From assembly GCF_002209535.1 (NCBI RefSeq), contig NZ_NJIG01000023.1:17494-81493 (forward strand): a stretch of 64,000 nucleotides of DNA. The letters are read 5' to 3'. The notes beneath the pieces are model-generated. The model was not told where the DNA came from. It ran no database searches and was given only the letters and a program-made list of their open reading frames with translations. This DNA is from Achromobacter marplatensis. GTDB taxonomy: Bacteria; Pseudomonadota; Gammaproteobacteria; Burkholderiales; Burkholderiaceae_B. A program made the translations under genes and the position numbers. Position 1 is the stretch's first letter. Each line of letters opens with the position of its first letter. Below are positions 47,021 through 56,007 of the stretch, piece after piece.

Positions 47021-48547
47021 ATGCGCCGCTTTGCCCCGCTGGCCCTGTCCCTTGCCGCCCTGGCCGGGGCGCCCGCCCCCGCCGCCGCAGCCCCCGCGCG
47101 CGCCGCCCTGACGCCGGCCGCCGCCGCCACCGAGGCCGCCCACCAGGCGGCCATGGACGGCTACCTGTATTTCTACCCCCTCGTCACGATGGACCTGACG
47201 CGGCGCCAGTTCACGCACCCGTCGCAGGGCGCCCAGGGCGCGCCGTCCAACACGTTCCTGCATGTCCGCACCCTGCCCCAGCCGGGCGCGGCCACGCCCT
47301 GGGCCAACCCCGACATGCTGCGCAGCACCGGCTGGCTGGACCTGACGGCCGGCCCCGTGGTGCTGTCGGTGCCGGACACCCAGGGTCGGCGGTACACGCT
47401 CACCCTGCTGGACATGTGGACGGACGTGTTCGCCGCGCTGGGCAAGCGCACGACCGGCACGGCCAAGGGCAACACCGTGATCGTGCCGCCGGGCTGGACG
47501 GGCACGCTGCCCTCGGGCATGGCGCGCATCGACGCCCCCACGGTGCACGTGTGGGCAAAGGTGCTGATCCAGACCGACGGGCCGGCCGACTACGCCGCCG
47601 TCAACGCCATGCAGGACGGGTTCACGCTGACGCCGCTTGCGCAATGGAACCTGCCCGCGCAATCGCAGCGCGTGAAGTCCGACCCGAACCTGGACCTGAA
47701 AATCCCGGTGCGCGAACAGGTGGAATCCATGCCCACCGACGCCTTTTTCACCTACGCGGCGGAATTGCTGCGCAAGCATCCGCCGCACGCGACCGACCAG
47801 CCTGTGCTGGCGCAGTTGCGCCGGGTGGGCCTGATCGCCGGCAGGACCTTCGAATTCGACCGCCTGGACTACCCCGCCAAGCAAGGGATGCGCCGGGGCC
47901 TGCGCGCCGGACGTGAACGCATGGAAGCAGCCGCCGGCGGCACGCTGCGCGCCGTCAACGGCTGGCAGCAGGAAACCGCCAGCGTGGGCGTGTACGGCAG
48001 CGCCTATCTGCGCCGCGCGCTGGCGGCCCAGGCCCAGCCGGGGTCGGGCCTGCCCGAAGACCAGATGGTGCTGCTGCTGGCGGCCGACAGCCAGGGTGCG
48101 CCGATCGATGGCGCGCACCGCTACGTGCTGCACTTTGAAAGCGGGCAGTTGCCGCCCGCCGGCGCGGCGTGGTCGCTGGCGGCCTATGACGGCCAGGGCA
48201 TGCCGGTGGCCAACCTGCTGAACCGCTACGCGCTGGGCGACCGCGCGCCCTTGCGCTACAACGCAGACGGCTCGCTGGACGTGCACATCAGCCATGCGCC
48301 GCCCGCGCCCGAGGAACAGCCCAATTGGCTGCCCGTTGCGGCCGCAGGCCCGGTGACGGTGCTGCTGCGTGCCTACGAGCCGGGCCCGGCGCTATTGGAC
48401 GGCTTGTGGATGCCGCCCGCGCTGGTGCGCGACGAACCGCAGCCGGTGGCCCAGGCTGCGCCGGCAGCGGACGCTCCCGTGGCGGAACCGGTGGCCGAGG
48501 CGCCGCCCGCCGCGCCGGCCGCGGCCCCCGTAGCGAAGAAACCCTAG
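47021..48547 (+). CDS. Exported DUF1254/DUF1214 protein
   Basis: This 508-residue protein has a signal peptide rich in Ala (cleavage near residue 25), a DUF1254 domain (MDGYLYFYPLVTMDLTRRQF, LLDMWTDVFAALGKRT) and a DUF1214 domain (YVLHFESGQLPPAGAAWSLA). The C-terminal 45 residues are Ala/Pro/Val-rich low complexity. It is a second family member, clearly diverged from the one at 2398-3951. The function is unknown. Confidence 0.88.
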   Translation: MRRFAPLALSLAALAGAPAPAAAAPARAALTPAAAATEAAHQAAMDGYLYFYPLVTMDLTRRQFTHPSQGAQGAPSNTFLHVRTLPQPGAATPWANPDMLRSTGWLDLTAGPVVLSVPDTQGRRYTLTLLDMWTDVFAALGKRTTGTAKGNTVIVPPGWTGTLPSGMARIDAPTVHVWAKVLIQTDGPADYAAVNAMQDGFTLTPLAQWNLPAQSQRVKSDPNLDLKIPVREQVESMPTDAFFTYAAELLRKHPPHATDQPVLAQLRRVGLIAGRTFEFDRLDYPAKQGMRRGLRAGRERMEAAAGGTLRAVNGWQQETASVGVYGSAYLRRALAAQAQPGSGLPEDQMVLLLAADSQGAPIDGAHRYVLHFESGQLPPAGAAWSLAAYDGQGMPVANLLNRYALGDRAPLRYNADGSLDVHISHAPPAPEEQPNWLPVAAAGPVTVLLRAYEPGPALLDGLWMPPALVRDEPQPVAQAAPAADAPVAEPVAEAPPAAPAAAPVAKKP

Positions 48548-48626
48548 GCGCCGCGCGAATGACGGCGCCATGACAGGCGCCTGCCGCTACCATAGGCGTT
48601 TTATTTCTGAATGATGAGCGCCCGCC

Positions 48627-49136
48627 ATGGACGACGCCTTTAGCCACCAATTGTCGATGACCATCCTGATGACGCCGGACATGGCGAATTTCTCAGGGAA
48701 TGTGCACGGCGGAACCATCCTGAAGTACCTGGACCAGGTGGCCTACGCCTGTGCGAGCCGGTACGCCGGCCAATACGTAGTGACCCTGTCGGTCGACCAG
48801 GTCGTGTTCCGCGAACCCATCCACGTGGGCGAACTGGTGACCTTCCTGGCGGCGGTGAACTACACGGGACGCACCTCGATGGAGATCGGCATCAAGGTCG
48901 TCACTGAAGACATCCGCAAGAAGCTGGTGCGCCACACCAACAGCTGCTATTTCACGATGGTGGCGGTGGACGACAAGGGCGCGCCGACCGCCGTGCCGCC
49001 GCTGGCGCCGCGCAACCTGGAAGAGAAGCAGCGCTTCGAGGCCGCCCGCCTGCGCCGCGAACTGCGCCAGGAAATGGAACGTCGCCACGACGAGATCAAG
49101 CGCGAGACCACGCACGACACGCCGCCCGCCGGCTGA
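48627..49136 (+). CDS. Acyl-CoA thioesterase, hotdog fold
   Basis: This 169-residue protein is a YciA-type acyl-CoA thioesterase. It has the catalytic segment MANFSGNVHGGTILKYLDQV, with the conserved Asn/His-Gly-Gly, and DQVVFREPIHVGELV. The C terminus is charged and helical. Thioesterases of this type regulate cytoplasmic acyl-CoA pools. Confidence 0.93.
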   Translation: MDDAFSHQLSMTILMTPDMANFSGNVHGGTILKYLDQVAYACASRYAGQYVVTLSVDQVVFREPIHVGELVTFLAAVNYTGRTSMEIGIKVVTEDIRKKLVRHTNSCYFTMVAVDDKGAPTAVPPLAPRNLEEKQRFEAARLRRELRQEMERRHDEIKRETTHDTPPAG

Positions 49137-49148
49137 ACCGGTCCGACG

Positions 49149-49181
49149 AAAAAAAACCGAGCCACGCAGGCTCGGTTTTTT
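49149..49181. terminator. Bidirectional terminator
   Basis: Stem CCGAGCC/GGCTCGG with a five-base loop is flanked by A residues on the left and T residues on the right. It lies between the convergent thioesterase and fatty acid hydroxylase genes and can end both transcripts. Confidence 0.9.
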
Positions 49182-49210
49182 GTTGGCGCAAACCGTTCAG
49201 GCCGACGCCG

Positions 49211-50218
49211 TCAGGCGCGTTCCGCGGCGCCGGGCGGGCTAGGCGGCGCGGAGACGGGATCGCGGTCGCGGCCCACCATGCGTTTGATGCCCAGCCATTG
49301 CTGCGACCAGAAGCTGCGGCCGTAGTCGCGTCCGCCCAATTCCGCCTGCTGGTCGTGGATGCCCGTCGGGCCATAGCCCACGCCGAAGCGGGCAGTGCGG
49401 AACAGCACGTCCCAGATCGGGAACAGCGCGGCGAAGTTGTAGCCACCCACCGGCCCCGGCGACGATGCGTCGTAGGCAATGGAATGGTGATGGCGGTGAA
49501 AGCGCGGGCTGACCAGCAAGCGTTCGCCCAGCGCGCCGAAATGCATGCGCAGGTTGGCGTGCGAGAAGCTCTGCGCCAGCTGGGTAATGGCCACCACGAT
49601 CACGAATTGAGCGGGCGGCACGCCCACCAGCTGCGACACGAACACGACCAGCACGTCGCGCAGCATGTCGTCCAGCAGGTGGTTGCGGTCGTCGCTCCAG
49701 ATCGTCATCTGACGCTGGCTGTGATGCACCGCGTGCAACGCCCAGAGCCAGCTGAAACGGTGCTGGGCCCGGTGATAGACGTAGTCCACCGCGTCGAACA
49801 GCAGCAGATAGATGATCAGGCTGACCCAGGCCTTGTCCGTCACGCCGGGCCAGTACTGGTCCAGCTGGAACGGCGCAAAGCCCCAGACGTGCAGTTGCCC
49901 GAAGATGCTGTCCCAGAACGGGTCAATCGTAAAGAACAGCGCCAGGCGGAACACGCCCAGGCGGTGGATCAGCGTGTACAGCACGTCGATGCCGATCTGG
50001 CGGCGGTCGGTGACCGCTTCAACCGGCCGCAGACGCTGCAACGGGCCGAACACCAGCACCAGCACGGCGATCTGCACCAGGCCCACCAGCAGCCACATGG
50101 TGGCGTCGTAGCCGTCTTCGATGAAGTTGCTCATCCCCAGGTGAAACAGCGCAGGCTGGATCAGCGTTTCGAAGAGCCATTGCTGGCAGGCCCCGAAGAA
50201 TTGACTAAGCGTATCCAT
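49211..50218 (-). CDS. Fatty acid hydroxylase / sterol desaturase family protein
   Basis: This 335-residue membrane protein has several hydrophobic helices and the His clusters of the di-iron hydroxylase superfamily: HRAQH, HAVHHS and HRHHHS, with a further NFAALFPIWD segment. It probably hydroxylates or desaturates a lipid; the substrate is unknown. The start at 50218 lies two bases after the deacetylase stop, indicating an operon. Confidence 0.9.
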   Translation of the reverse strand: MDTLSQFFGACQQWLFETLIQPALFHLGMSNFIEDGYDATMWLLVGLVQIAVLVLVFGPLQRLRPVEAVTDRRQIGIDVLYTLIHRLGVFRLALFFTIDPFWDSIFGQLHVWGFAPFQLDQYWPGVTDKAWVSLIIYLLLFDAVDYVYHRAQHRFSWLWALHAVHHSQRQMTIWSDDRNHLLDDMLRDVLVVFVSQLVGVPPAQFVIVVAITQLAQSFSHANLRMHFGALGERLLVSPRFHRHHHSIAYDASSPGPVGGYNFAALFPIWDVLFRTARFGVGYGPTGIHDQQAELGGRDYGRSFWSQQWLGIKRMVGRDRDPVSAPPSPPGAAERA

Positions 50219-50220
50219 GA

Positions 50221-51000
50221 TCAGTGATGCGTGGCGATCCAATCGCGGTAAGCGGGATGCGTATTCAAGGTAGCAAAACAATAGCCCTTCTGCTGCAAGC
50301 CCACAATCAAGGGCTCGAGCACGGCAGGCGCCCAGGGGTCCTGGCGCGACCAGATGCCCAGATGGGCCAGCAGGATGTCGCCTGGCTTGATGGTGCGCAG
50401 CGCCTGGTCCAGCAGCTTGGCATTAGGGTATTTATCGCTGGGCAGCTCGTCGCCCAGGAAGCCGGCGGGCGCCCAGCCCACGTGCTCGAATCCGCACGCC
50501 TTGGCCGCCTTCAGCAGCGCGGGCGAGGTCTTGCCGCCCGGCGCGCGGTAGATCGGCAGCATGTTCTGGCCCGTCATCTGATGAAAGCGGGTGGCCGAAC
50601 GCTTGATCTCGGCGCAATACTGCTCGGCCGTCCATTCCTCGCGCTTGCCCGTTTCCGGGCCGGCGCTGGGCTTGACGCGGAACTTGCCGCCGGGCAGGTC
50701 GCCCTGCCAGTAGACGTGGTCGTACGTGTGCGAACCGAAGGCATGGCCTTCCGCCGCGCGCGCCTTCCACCACGGCGCCCACACGTCGTCCAGGCTCGCG
50801 CCGTCGGTCTTGGTGCGTTCATTGGCCAGGAAGAAGGTGACTTTGACGTGATGGCGGTTGAGCACATCCGCGATCAACGGCGCCACGCCCATGTGGCCGG
50901 TGTCGAAGGTCAGGTAGACCGGCTTGTCGCACGTCGTCGGCGCCGCCGCATTCGCCATCGGAAGAGCAAACGCCAGGACCGCTGCAAGAAGGCTTTTCAC
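50221..51000 (-). CDS. Polysaccharide deacetylase family protein
   Basis: This 259-residue exported protein has a signal peptide (LLAAVLAFALPMANAA) and a NodB-like domain (YLTFDTGHMGVAPLIADVL, GSHTYDH with metal-binding His residues, YRAPGGKTS, LLAHLGIWS). A GTG at 51000 is chosen as start because it gives a normal signal peptide. The frame stays open upstream through a GC-rich tandem repeat, which would add 59 residues not expected in the family. The ribosome-binding site is weak, so the true start needs checking. Confidence 0.85.
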   Translation of the reverse strand: MKSLLAAVLAFALPMANAAAPTTCDKPVYLTFDTGHMGVAPLIADVLNRHHVKVTFFLANERTKTDGASLDDVWAPWWKARAAEGHAFGSHTYDHVYWQGDLPGGKFRVKPSAGPETGKREEWTAEQYCAEIKRSATRFHQMTGQNMLPIYRAPGGKTSPALLKAAKACGFEHVGWAPAGFLGDELPSDKYPNAKLLDQALRTIKPGDILLAHLGIWSRQDPWAPAVLEPLIVGLQQKGYCFATLNTHPAYRDWIATHH

Positions 51001-51004
51001 TGCA

Positions 51005-51160
51005 GGGCCGCCCCAAGGTGAAAACGCCCCCTTGGGGGGCAGCAAGCCCGCGACAGCGGGTGCGGCGTGGGGGCCCCTTTTCACCGCCGGGCCGCCCCAA
51101 GGTGAAAACGCCCCCTTGGGGGGCAGCAAGCCCGCGACAGCGGGTGCGGCGTGGGGGCCC
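51005..51160. repeat. Two tandem 84-bp GC-rich repeats before the deacetylase gene
   Basis: An 84-base unit beginning GGGCCGCCCCAAGGTGAAAA is repeated almost exactly, with the second copy slightly shortened. It fills the gap between the beta-propeller gene and the deacetylase start and is related to the pair at 41979-42144. Confidence 0.85.
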
Positions 51161-52156
51161 TTACCTCGTTGGCGCATGGTTCAAGGTCCACACACCGTGG
51201 GGTGACTTGCCGACCGACACCTGGTTCACGACCTTCTTCTGCTCAAGGTCCACAACCGTCATCTTGCGCGCCCAGCGCGAGGTGACCAGCAGCGTCTTGC
51301 CGTCGGCCAGCACGTCCATGCAGTCGGGGCCGCCGGGCACCGCGAAGGTGTCGGTGACGGTCAGCGTCTGCATGTCGATGCGGCTGATGGAATTGGCGGT
51401 GCGGTTGCTGACGAAGAGGTGGCGCTTGTCGCCCTGCGCGCGGAAAGCGTGCGCGCCGGCGGCCGTGGGGATGCGCTTGACCAGTTTGGCGGGGCCGTTG
51501 CTGACGTCGTAGGCTTCGACGAACGAGTCGCCGGTCAGCGCCACGAGCAGCGTCTTCTGGTCCGGCGTCAGGAACACGTCGGCCGGGGTCTTGCCGACGG
51601 ACACCGTCCACTTGGGCGTCTGCGTGGCCAGATCGATGGCGATCAGCTGATCGCTGTCCTGCAGCGTCACGTAGGCCGTGGTGCTTTTCTTGTCGATCAT
51701 GATGTGGCTGGGCGTCTTGCCCGCCGGGACGCGCTTGACCAGCTTCAGCTCGGCGCCCTTTTCCTGCGGCTGCCAGGCATAGATGTCGATATGGTCCAGG
51801 CGGTTGGCCGCCGTGACGAACCACTTCATGTCCGGCGAAAACTGCAGCTGGTAGGGATCGACGATGCCGGTCAGCGTGCGCTGCACGTCGCCCGTCTTGG
51901 GATCCATCATCGTGATGGTGTTGCCGGTGGCGTTGGCCACCATCAACGACTTCTCATCCGGGGTCAAGTACAGGTGATGCGGCTCTTTGCCGGTCGGCAC
52001 GCGCCGCAGTTCCTTGTAGGAAACCGGATCGATGATGCTGACATTGGCGTCCAGGGAGTTCAGGACGAAGATCGGGGCGGATGCCGCCGCTGCGCTAAGC
52101 GCCATCCCTACGCCGGCCAGGGCGTAGCGGACAAAATGCAAGGGATTCAATTTCAA
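51161..52156 (-). CDS. Exported YVTN-type beta-propeller protein
   Basis: This 331-residue protein has a signal peptide (ending near AAAASAPI) and about seven blades of the YVTN/lactonase-like propeller, each around 40 residues with segments such as GKEPHHLYLTPDEKSLMVAN and GKTPSHIMIDKKSTTAYVT. The function is unknown. It is the first gene of a minus-strand series with the deacetylase and hydroxylase genes. Confidence 0.88.
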   Translation of the reverse strand: MKLNPLHFVRYALAGVGMALSAAAASAPIFVLNSLDANVSIIDPVSYKELRRVPTGKEPHHLYLTPDEKSLMVANATGNTITMMDPKTGDVQRTLTGIVDPYQLQFSPDMKWFVTAANRLDHIDIYAWQPQEKGAELKLVKRVPAGKTPSHIMIDKKSTTAYVTLQDSDQLIAIDLATQTPKWTVSVGKTPADVFLTPDQKTLLVALTGDSFVEAYDVSNGPAKLVKRIPTAAGAHAFRAQGDKRHLFVSNRTANSISRIDMQTLTVTDTFAVPGGPDCMDVLADGKTLLVTSRWARKMTVVDLEQKKVVNQVSVGKSPHGVWTLNHAPTR

Positions 52157-52316
52157 GGTCCGACAAGTAAGGATCGGGCACCGATCCCAATGGTCGCCAT
52201 TTTAGGCACAGCGGCCTTTCAAAAGGGCAACAAGCAGGGGTTTGGCGACAAACGAATGCGCCTGTTGCCGTCCAGCAACAACCCCTGCCCAACGCGTCCC
52301 CGTAATCGCCAAAAAA

Positions 52317-53171
52317 TCATTTGGTTCCAACGGGTTGCGCGTCGGCGTCGACCCACGCGCCAGCGGTGATATCGCGTTCGCGCAAGGCCGCTGCACGGGA
52401 CGCGGATGACGGCCCCAGGTCCGATTCCAGCACCCCGCCTTGCGGGCCGATGACAAAGGTGCCGATGCCGGTGCGTCCGTACTGCGCGGGCCACGCGACG
52501 ATGCGGTATGCCGTGTCCGGGCTGCCCGGCAACACCTTGAATCGATAACCGGAATAGGCATCCGCCACCGGCGTTTCCGGCCCCATGACGAGCGCGTCCG
52601 GCCCAAACGCCTGCTCGGGCGCGCCGGGCACTTCGGGCCAGTACAGGCCGTCCATGCTGCCGGGCCGGCTGACGAGGCGGCTCGCGTAACGGCCCTGGCC
52701 CACGCCCTGCATGTACCGGGTCTGCGCCGCCTGCAATTGCTTCAAGGCTTCGATGGCGCTCAATTCATTGCGGCCTATCGTGCGGCGCTGGATTTCCGCT
52801 TTGCCCGCCGCCGGGTCGAAGCGCCAGCCCTTGCCCGACTGCACGATCGGCACGGGCATCGTCCAGCCGGAATCTCCCACCGCCAGCCAGGAACGGCCGC
52901 CGTCGGCGATGACCTCGTGCTTCTTTGCCCAGGCCGACAGGAAACGGTAGATGTCGTCCTGCGCCACGCCGCCCGGCACGATCTGGTTATGGTTCGGCCC
53001 CAGCACCTTGGCCATGGCGGCGGAATCGCTGGTGGCCAGCGCGTCGGCAAAGGCGTCGGCCGCGGCCTGCGACGTCGGATACACGCTTTGCGCCGCCGCC
53101 GGCGTGGCCAAGCCCAGCGCCAACAGCGTCGCGGCGCTTAGCGTACGGGCACGAACCCAGGCATTCGTCAT
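52317..53171 (-). CDS. DUF2950 family exported protein
   Basis: This 284-residue protein has a signal peptide ending near TPAAAQS and the DUF2950 core (SGYRFKVLPGSPDTAYRIVA and YGRTGIGTFVIGPQGGVLESDLG near the C terminus). The function is unknown. The start at 53171 has a GGGAG site. It follows the DUF3300 gene by 23 bases; this pair is commonly found together. Confidence 0.9.
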   Translation of the reverse strand: MTNAWVRARTLSAATLLALGLATPAAAQSVYPTSQAAADAFADALATSDSAAMAKVLGPNHNQIVPGGVAQDDIYRFLSAWAKKHEVIADGGRSWLAVGDSGWTMPVPIVQSGKGWRFDPAAGKAEIQRRTIGRNELSAIEALKQLQAAQTRYMQGVGQGRYASRLVSRPGSMDGLYWPEVPGAPEQAFGPDALVMGPETPVADAYSGYRFKVLPGSPDTAYRIVAWPAQYGRTGIGTFVIGPQGGVLESDLGPSSASRAAALRERDITAGAWVDADAQPVGTK

Positions 53172-53194
53172 GAAAGCTCCCTTGTCCATGGTGC

Positions 53195-54673
53195 TTACCT
53201 CCGGCCGCCGAAATGACCGCCGCCGCCACCCGCACGTCCGCCGCCGCCGCCAGCCCGATGTCCGCCACCGCCGCCGCCCCGATTCATCTCGCTGCGTTGA
53301 CTCTGCTGGCGCATCCGGTCGCCGTTGCCGGCGTCGTGCAGCGCGCTGCTGCTGTTGGAGGCGCGGGCACGATCGCGGGCGGCGGATTCGTCCGCGCGCT
53401 GGCGTTGGGCCGCTGCCTGGCGGTCCTGCGTGGAAACGCTTGAAGAACGCGGCGTTTGCGCGGCGCCGCTTTGCGCCCGGTCGCGGGAGCCCTGCCCGGC
53501 GCCTGCGTTGGCGCCTTGTCCACGGCTCGCCGCAGCGTCACCACCCCGGCCCGCCGCACCCTGCCCGCCTCGCCCGGCTGCGCCCTCAGCACCCCGGCCC
53601 GCTGCGCCCTGGCCGCGCCCGGCGCCCCGTTCTTCATGACCGGCAATCGATTGCCCCGTGCGCCCCTCGAAAGATTGCGCGGCGCGGTCACGTGCGGCTT
53701 CCCGGGAATTCGCGGCGGGCGCGGCGCCGGCGGCACGGCCGCCCTGGCTCTGCCCCAGCCCCTGCCCTTGCCTCTGACCCTGCCCTGCCTGACGGTTCTG
53801 CAAACCCGCCTGGCGTTGGCTGTCGAAACGCTGGCGGTTGCCCGCATCCGCATAGGGCGTGTTGCCGCGATTGGCCGGGTTGTGCTGCCACGACACGTTG
53901 TTGTTTCTGGCGTTGTCGATCCGGTTATTGACGTTGATGTTGTTGTACCGGTTCACGTCGATATCAACGTCGTTGTGTCCCCAGTTGAAGCCACCCCACA
54001 TCGAATTCACGGCGGCCACCCCCAGGCCAAAACCGATGCCGGATACGAGCGCGGTCGCAAATACCGAGCCCGGAGGCGGGGGATAGTAATAAGGCGGATA
54101 CGACGGATAGGACCAAGCCCCGTACACCACCGTCGGGTTGTAGCTGGGCACATAGACCACTTGCGGGTCGGTCGGCTCAATCACCACCACCGTCTTGTTG
54201 GTGTCGGTGGTCGTGGACTTCACCGTCTGCTGCGGCGTGCTCTTCAGGTTGCCGGCCTTTTGCGCTTGCGTGCGCAGCCGCTGAACCGAATCCATCACCC
54301 CGTCCGGCTGCGCCAGGAAGGCGTCGCCCACGGATTTCACCCAATCGGGTTGACGCCCCATCATGTCCATGACAGACGGAAACGCCACCAGGGATTTGAC
54401 GCTGGGGTCCCAGCTTTCGCCTTCAACCGCCTTGACCGCCGCATCGCCCGACTCGGACGTATGCGCCGCCGACCATTTGGCCGCAGCGGCAATGTCGTCG
54501 GGGTATGTGGCCCCCATTAGGATTTGTGACAGCAGCGAATCCGGGTACAGCGCCACGGGCGCCATCAGCTGATCCAACTGCCCATTGTCCAGCTTGGCCT
54601 GCGCCACGGCGGGCAGGCAGACGGCCAGCCCCAGGCATAACCAGCCGATGAACCACCCTTGCAGTCGACGCAT
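53195..54673 (-). CDS. DUF3300 family exported protein
   Basis: This 492-residue protein has a signal peptide (LAVCLPAVAQA), a DUF3300 domain (residues about 30-230: QLMAPVALYPDSLLSQILMG, PQVVYVPSYNP) with a hydrophobic segment near 205-225, and a long Gly/Arg/Gln-rich low-complexity C terminus from about residue 290. The C terminus ends in Gly-rich repeats. The function is unknown. It is probably co-transcribed with the DUF2950 gene. Confidence 0.88.
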   Translation of the reverse strand: MRRLQGWFIGWLCLGLAVCLPAVAQAKLDNGQLDQLMAPVALYPDSLLSQILMGATYPDDIAAAAKWSAAHTSESGDAAVKAVEGESWDPSVKSLVAFPSVMDMMGRQPDWVKSVGDAFLAQPDGVMDSVQRLRTQAQKAGNLKSTPQQTVKSTTTDTNKTVVVIEPTDPQVVYVPSYNPTVVYGAWSYPSYPPYYYPPPPGSVFATALVSGIGFGLGVAAVNSMWGGFNWGHNDVDIDVNRYNNINVNNRIDNARNNNVSWQHNPANRGNTPYADAGNRQRFDSQRQAGLQNRQAGQGQRQGQGLGQSQGGRAAGAAPAANSREAARDRAAQSFEGRTGQSIAGHEERGAGRGQGAAGRGAEGAAGRGGQGAAGRGGDAAASRGQGANAGAGQGSRDRAQSGAAQTPRSSSVSTQDRQAAAQRQRADESAARDRARASNSSSALHDAGNGDRMRQQSQRSEMNRGGGGGGHRAGGGGGRAGGGGGHFGGRR

Positions 54674-54791
54674 GAACCGTTCTCCGTGAAGCAACGCATA
54701 AAGCTACAAGCCAGGAGGAAACCGCCGGATAACGCGCTGACAATATATGCCTAACGCCGGCGCAAGGAAAGCGCCGGCGCCGTCGTTGCAT

Positions 54792-55007
54792 TCACAGTTT
54801 GGCGACGGACACCTCGGTCGCCTTGACGAAGGCCAGGACTTCAGTGCCCACCTGCAAGTCCAGTTCCTTGACCGAACGCGTCGTGATCACCGACGTCACG
54901 ATGCCCGCGGGCGTATCGACGTCCACCTCGGACACCACCGGACCCAGGATGATTTCCTTGATCTTGCCGCGGAACTGGTTGCGGGCGTTGATGGATTGAA
55001 TGCTCAT
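54792..55007 (-). CDS. Molybdenum-pterin/TOBE-domain binding protein (Mop)
   Basis: This 71-residue protein is a single TOBE/Mop domain (SINARNQFRGKIKEIILGPV, VTSVITTRSVKELDLQVG, AFVKATEVSV) that binds molybdate oligomerically in the cytoplasm. It may store molybdate for enzymes such as the formate dehydrogenase encoded about 8 kb away. An AGGAG site precedes the start. It lies 69 bases after the SsuB-like gene and might be co-transcribed with it. Confidence 0.92.
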   Translation of the reverse strand: MSIQSINARNQFRGKIKEIILGPVVSEVDVDTPAGIVTSVITTRSVKELDLQVGTEVLAFVKATEVSVAKL

Positions 55008-55076
55008 GTCTTGCTCCTGAAAGGGAAAGGGCGGCGCCGTCATGGCGCCATTGCGTGAATGCCAGGCTGCACGGTG

Positions 55077-55982
55077 CTATACCGCCAGCCGTAAGTGCCG
55101 GATCTGGATCACCGGCGCCAAGGGCCGGTCCGCGTCCGGCGGTTCGGGTTCTTTCAACACGGCGCGCAACACGCGCGCCGCCAAGGCGGCAAACGCCGGT
55201 GAACCTCGTGCGCGCGGGCGCGCCAGTTCCACCCGTTCGTCGAACACCACCGCGCCGTCATCGATGACGAGGATGCGATCGGCCAGCGCCACGGCCTCGT
55301 AGACATCCCGCGTGGCCAGCACGGCCGTGAAGCCGTCGCGCCGCCAGGCCTGTTCGATGGCCGCCTGGGCCTCGATGCGCGTCAGCGCGTCCAGGCCGCC
55401 CAACGGTTCATCCAGCAGCAGCAAGCCCGGCCGCCGCGCCAGCGCGCGCGCCAGGGCCACGCGCTGACGCTGGGCTTCGGTCAATTGCGCCGGCCAGTCG
55501 CCACCGCGACCGGCCAGGCCCGCTTGCCGCAGCGCCTCGCCGGCCCGGGCCCGCGCGTCGCCCGGCAGGCCCAGCGCCACGTTCTGCCATACGCGCTTCC
55601 ACGGCAGCAGCCGGGCGTCGGCGAACAACAAGCGCACGCGGTCGTCGCTGGCCCATTGCGGAAAGTTGTCGAACAGCACCGGCGAACGCGCGGGCGGGCC
55701 GCCTTGTTCGCCGGTGGGCCGTTCCAGGCCGGCCAGGATCCGCAGCAAAGTGCTCTTGCCCGTGCCCACGCGCCCCGTGACCGCCACGAATTCGCCTGCG
55801 GCGATGTCGAGGTCCAGTCCATTGAGCACGCTGCGCGCGCCATGGCGCTTGGCCAGCTTGCGCACGGTGACGCGCAGCGCCCGCCAGCCGTCCTGCCCCG
55901 AATCCGGCGCCTCGTCATGCCGGGCGCGCCCCGGCACCTCCAGGTGCTGCAGCAGCTCGAACTCGTTCGGATGGACAAACAT
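55077..55982 (-). CDS. SsuB-like ABC ATPase with altered catalytic motifs
   Basis: This 301-residue protein is related to SsuB/TauB sulfonate ATPases. Walker A (GRVGTGKSTLL) and Walker B (LLLLDEPLGGLD) are intact. The Q-loop Gln is Ala (LFADARLLPW), the signature is LTEAQ instead of LSGGQ, and the switch His is Arg (LATRDV). It is therefore unlikely to work as a normal transport ATPase. It is the last gene of the sulfur operon. It could be a degraded gene or a regulatory relative. Confidence 0.85.
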   Translation of the reverse strand: MFVHPNEFELLQHLEVPGRARHDEAPDSGQDGWRALRVTVRKLAKRHGARSVLNGLDLDIAAGEFVAVTGRVGTGKSTLLRILAGLERPTGEQGGPPARSPVLFDNFPQWASDDRVRLLFADARLLPWKRVWQNVALGLPGDARARAGEALRQAGLAGRGGDWPAQLTEAQRQRVALARALARRPGLLLLDEPLGGLDALTRIEAQAAIEQAWRRDGFTAVLATRDVYEAVALADRILVIDDGAVVFDERVELARPRARGSPAFAALAARVLRAVLKEPEPPDADRPLAPVIQIRHLRLAV

Positions 55983-56007
55983 GGCCGCGCGCTCCCGCCG
56001 GGCAGCC

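Noticed and set aside
51001..51177. N-terminal extension of the deacetylase through the repeat
   Set aside because: It would place 59 repeat-encoded residues before a normal signal peptide, which is unlikely for an exported enzyme.
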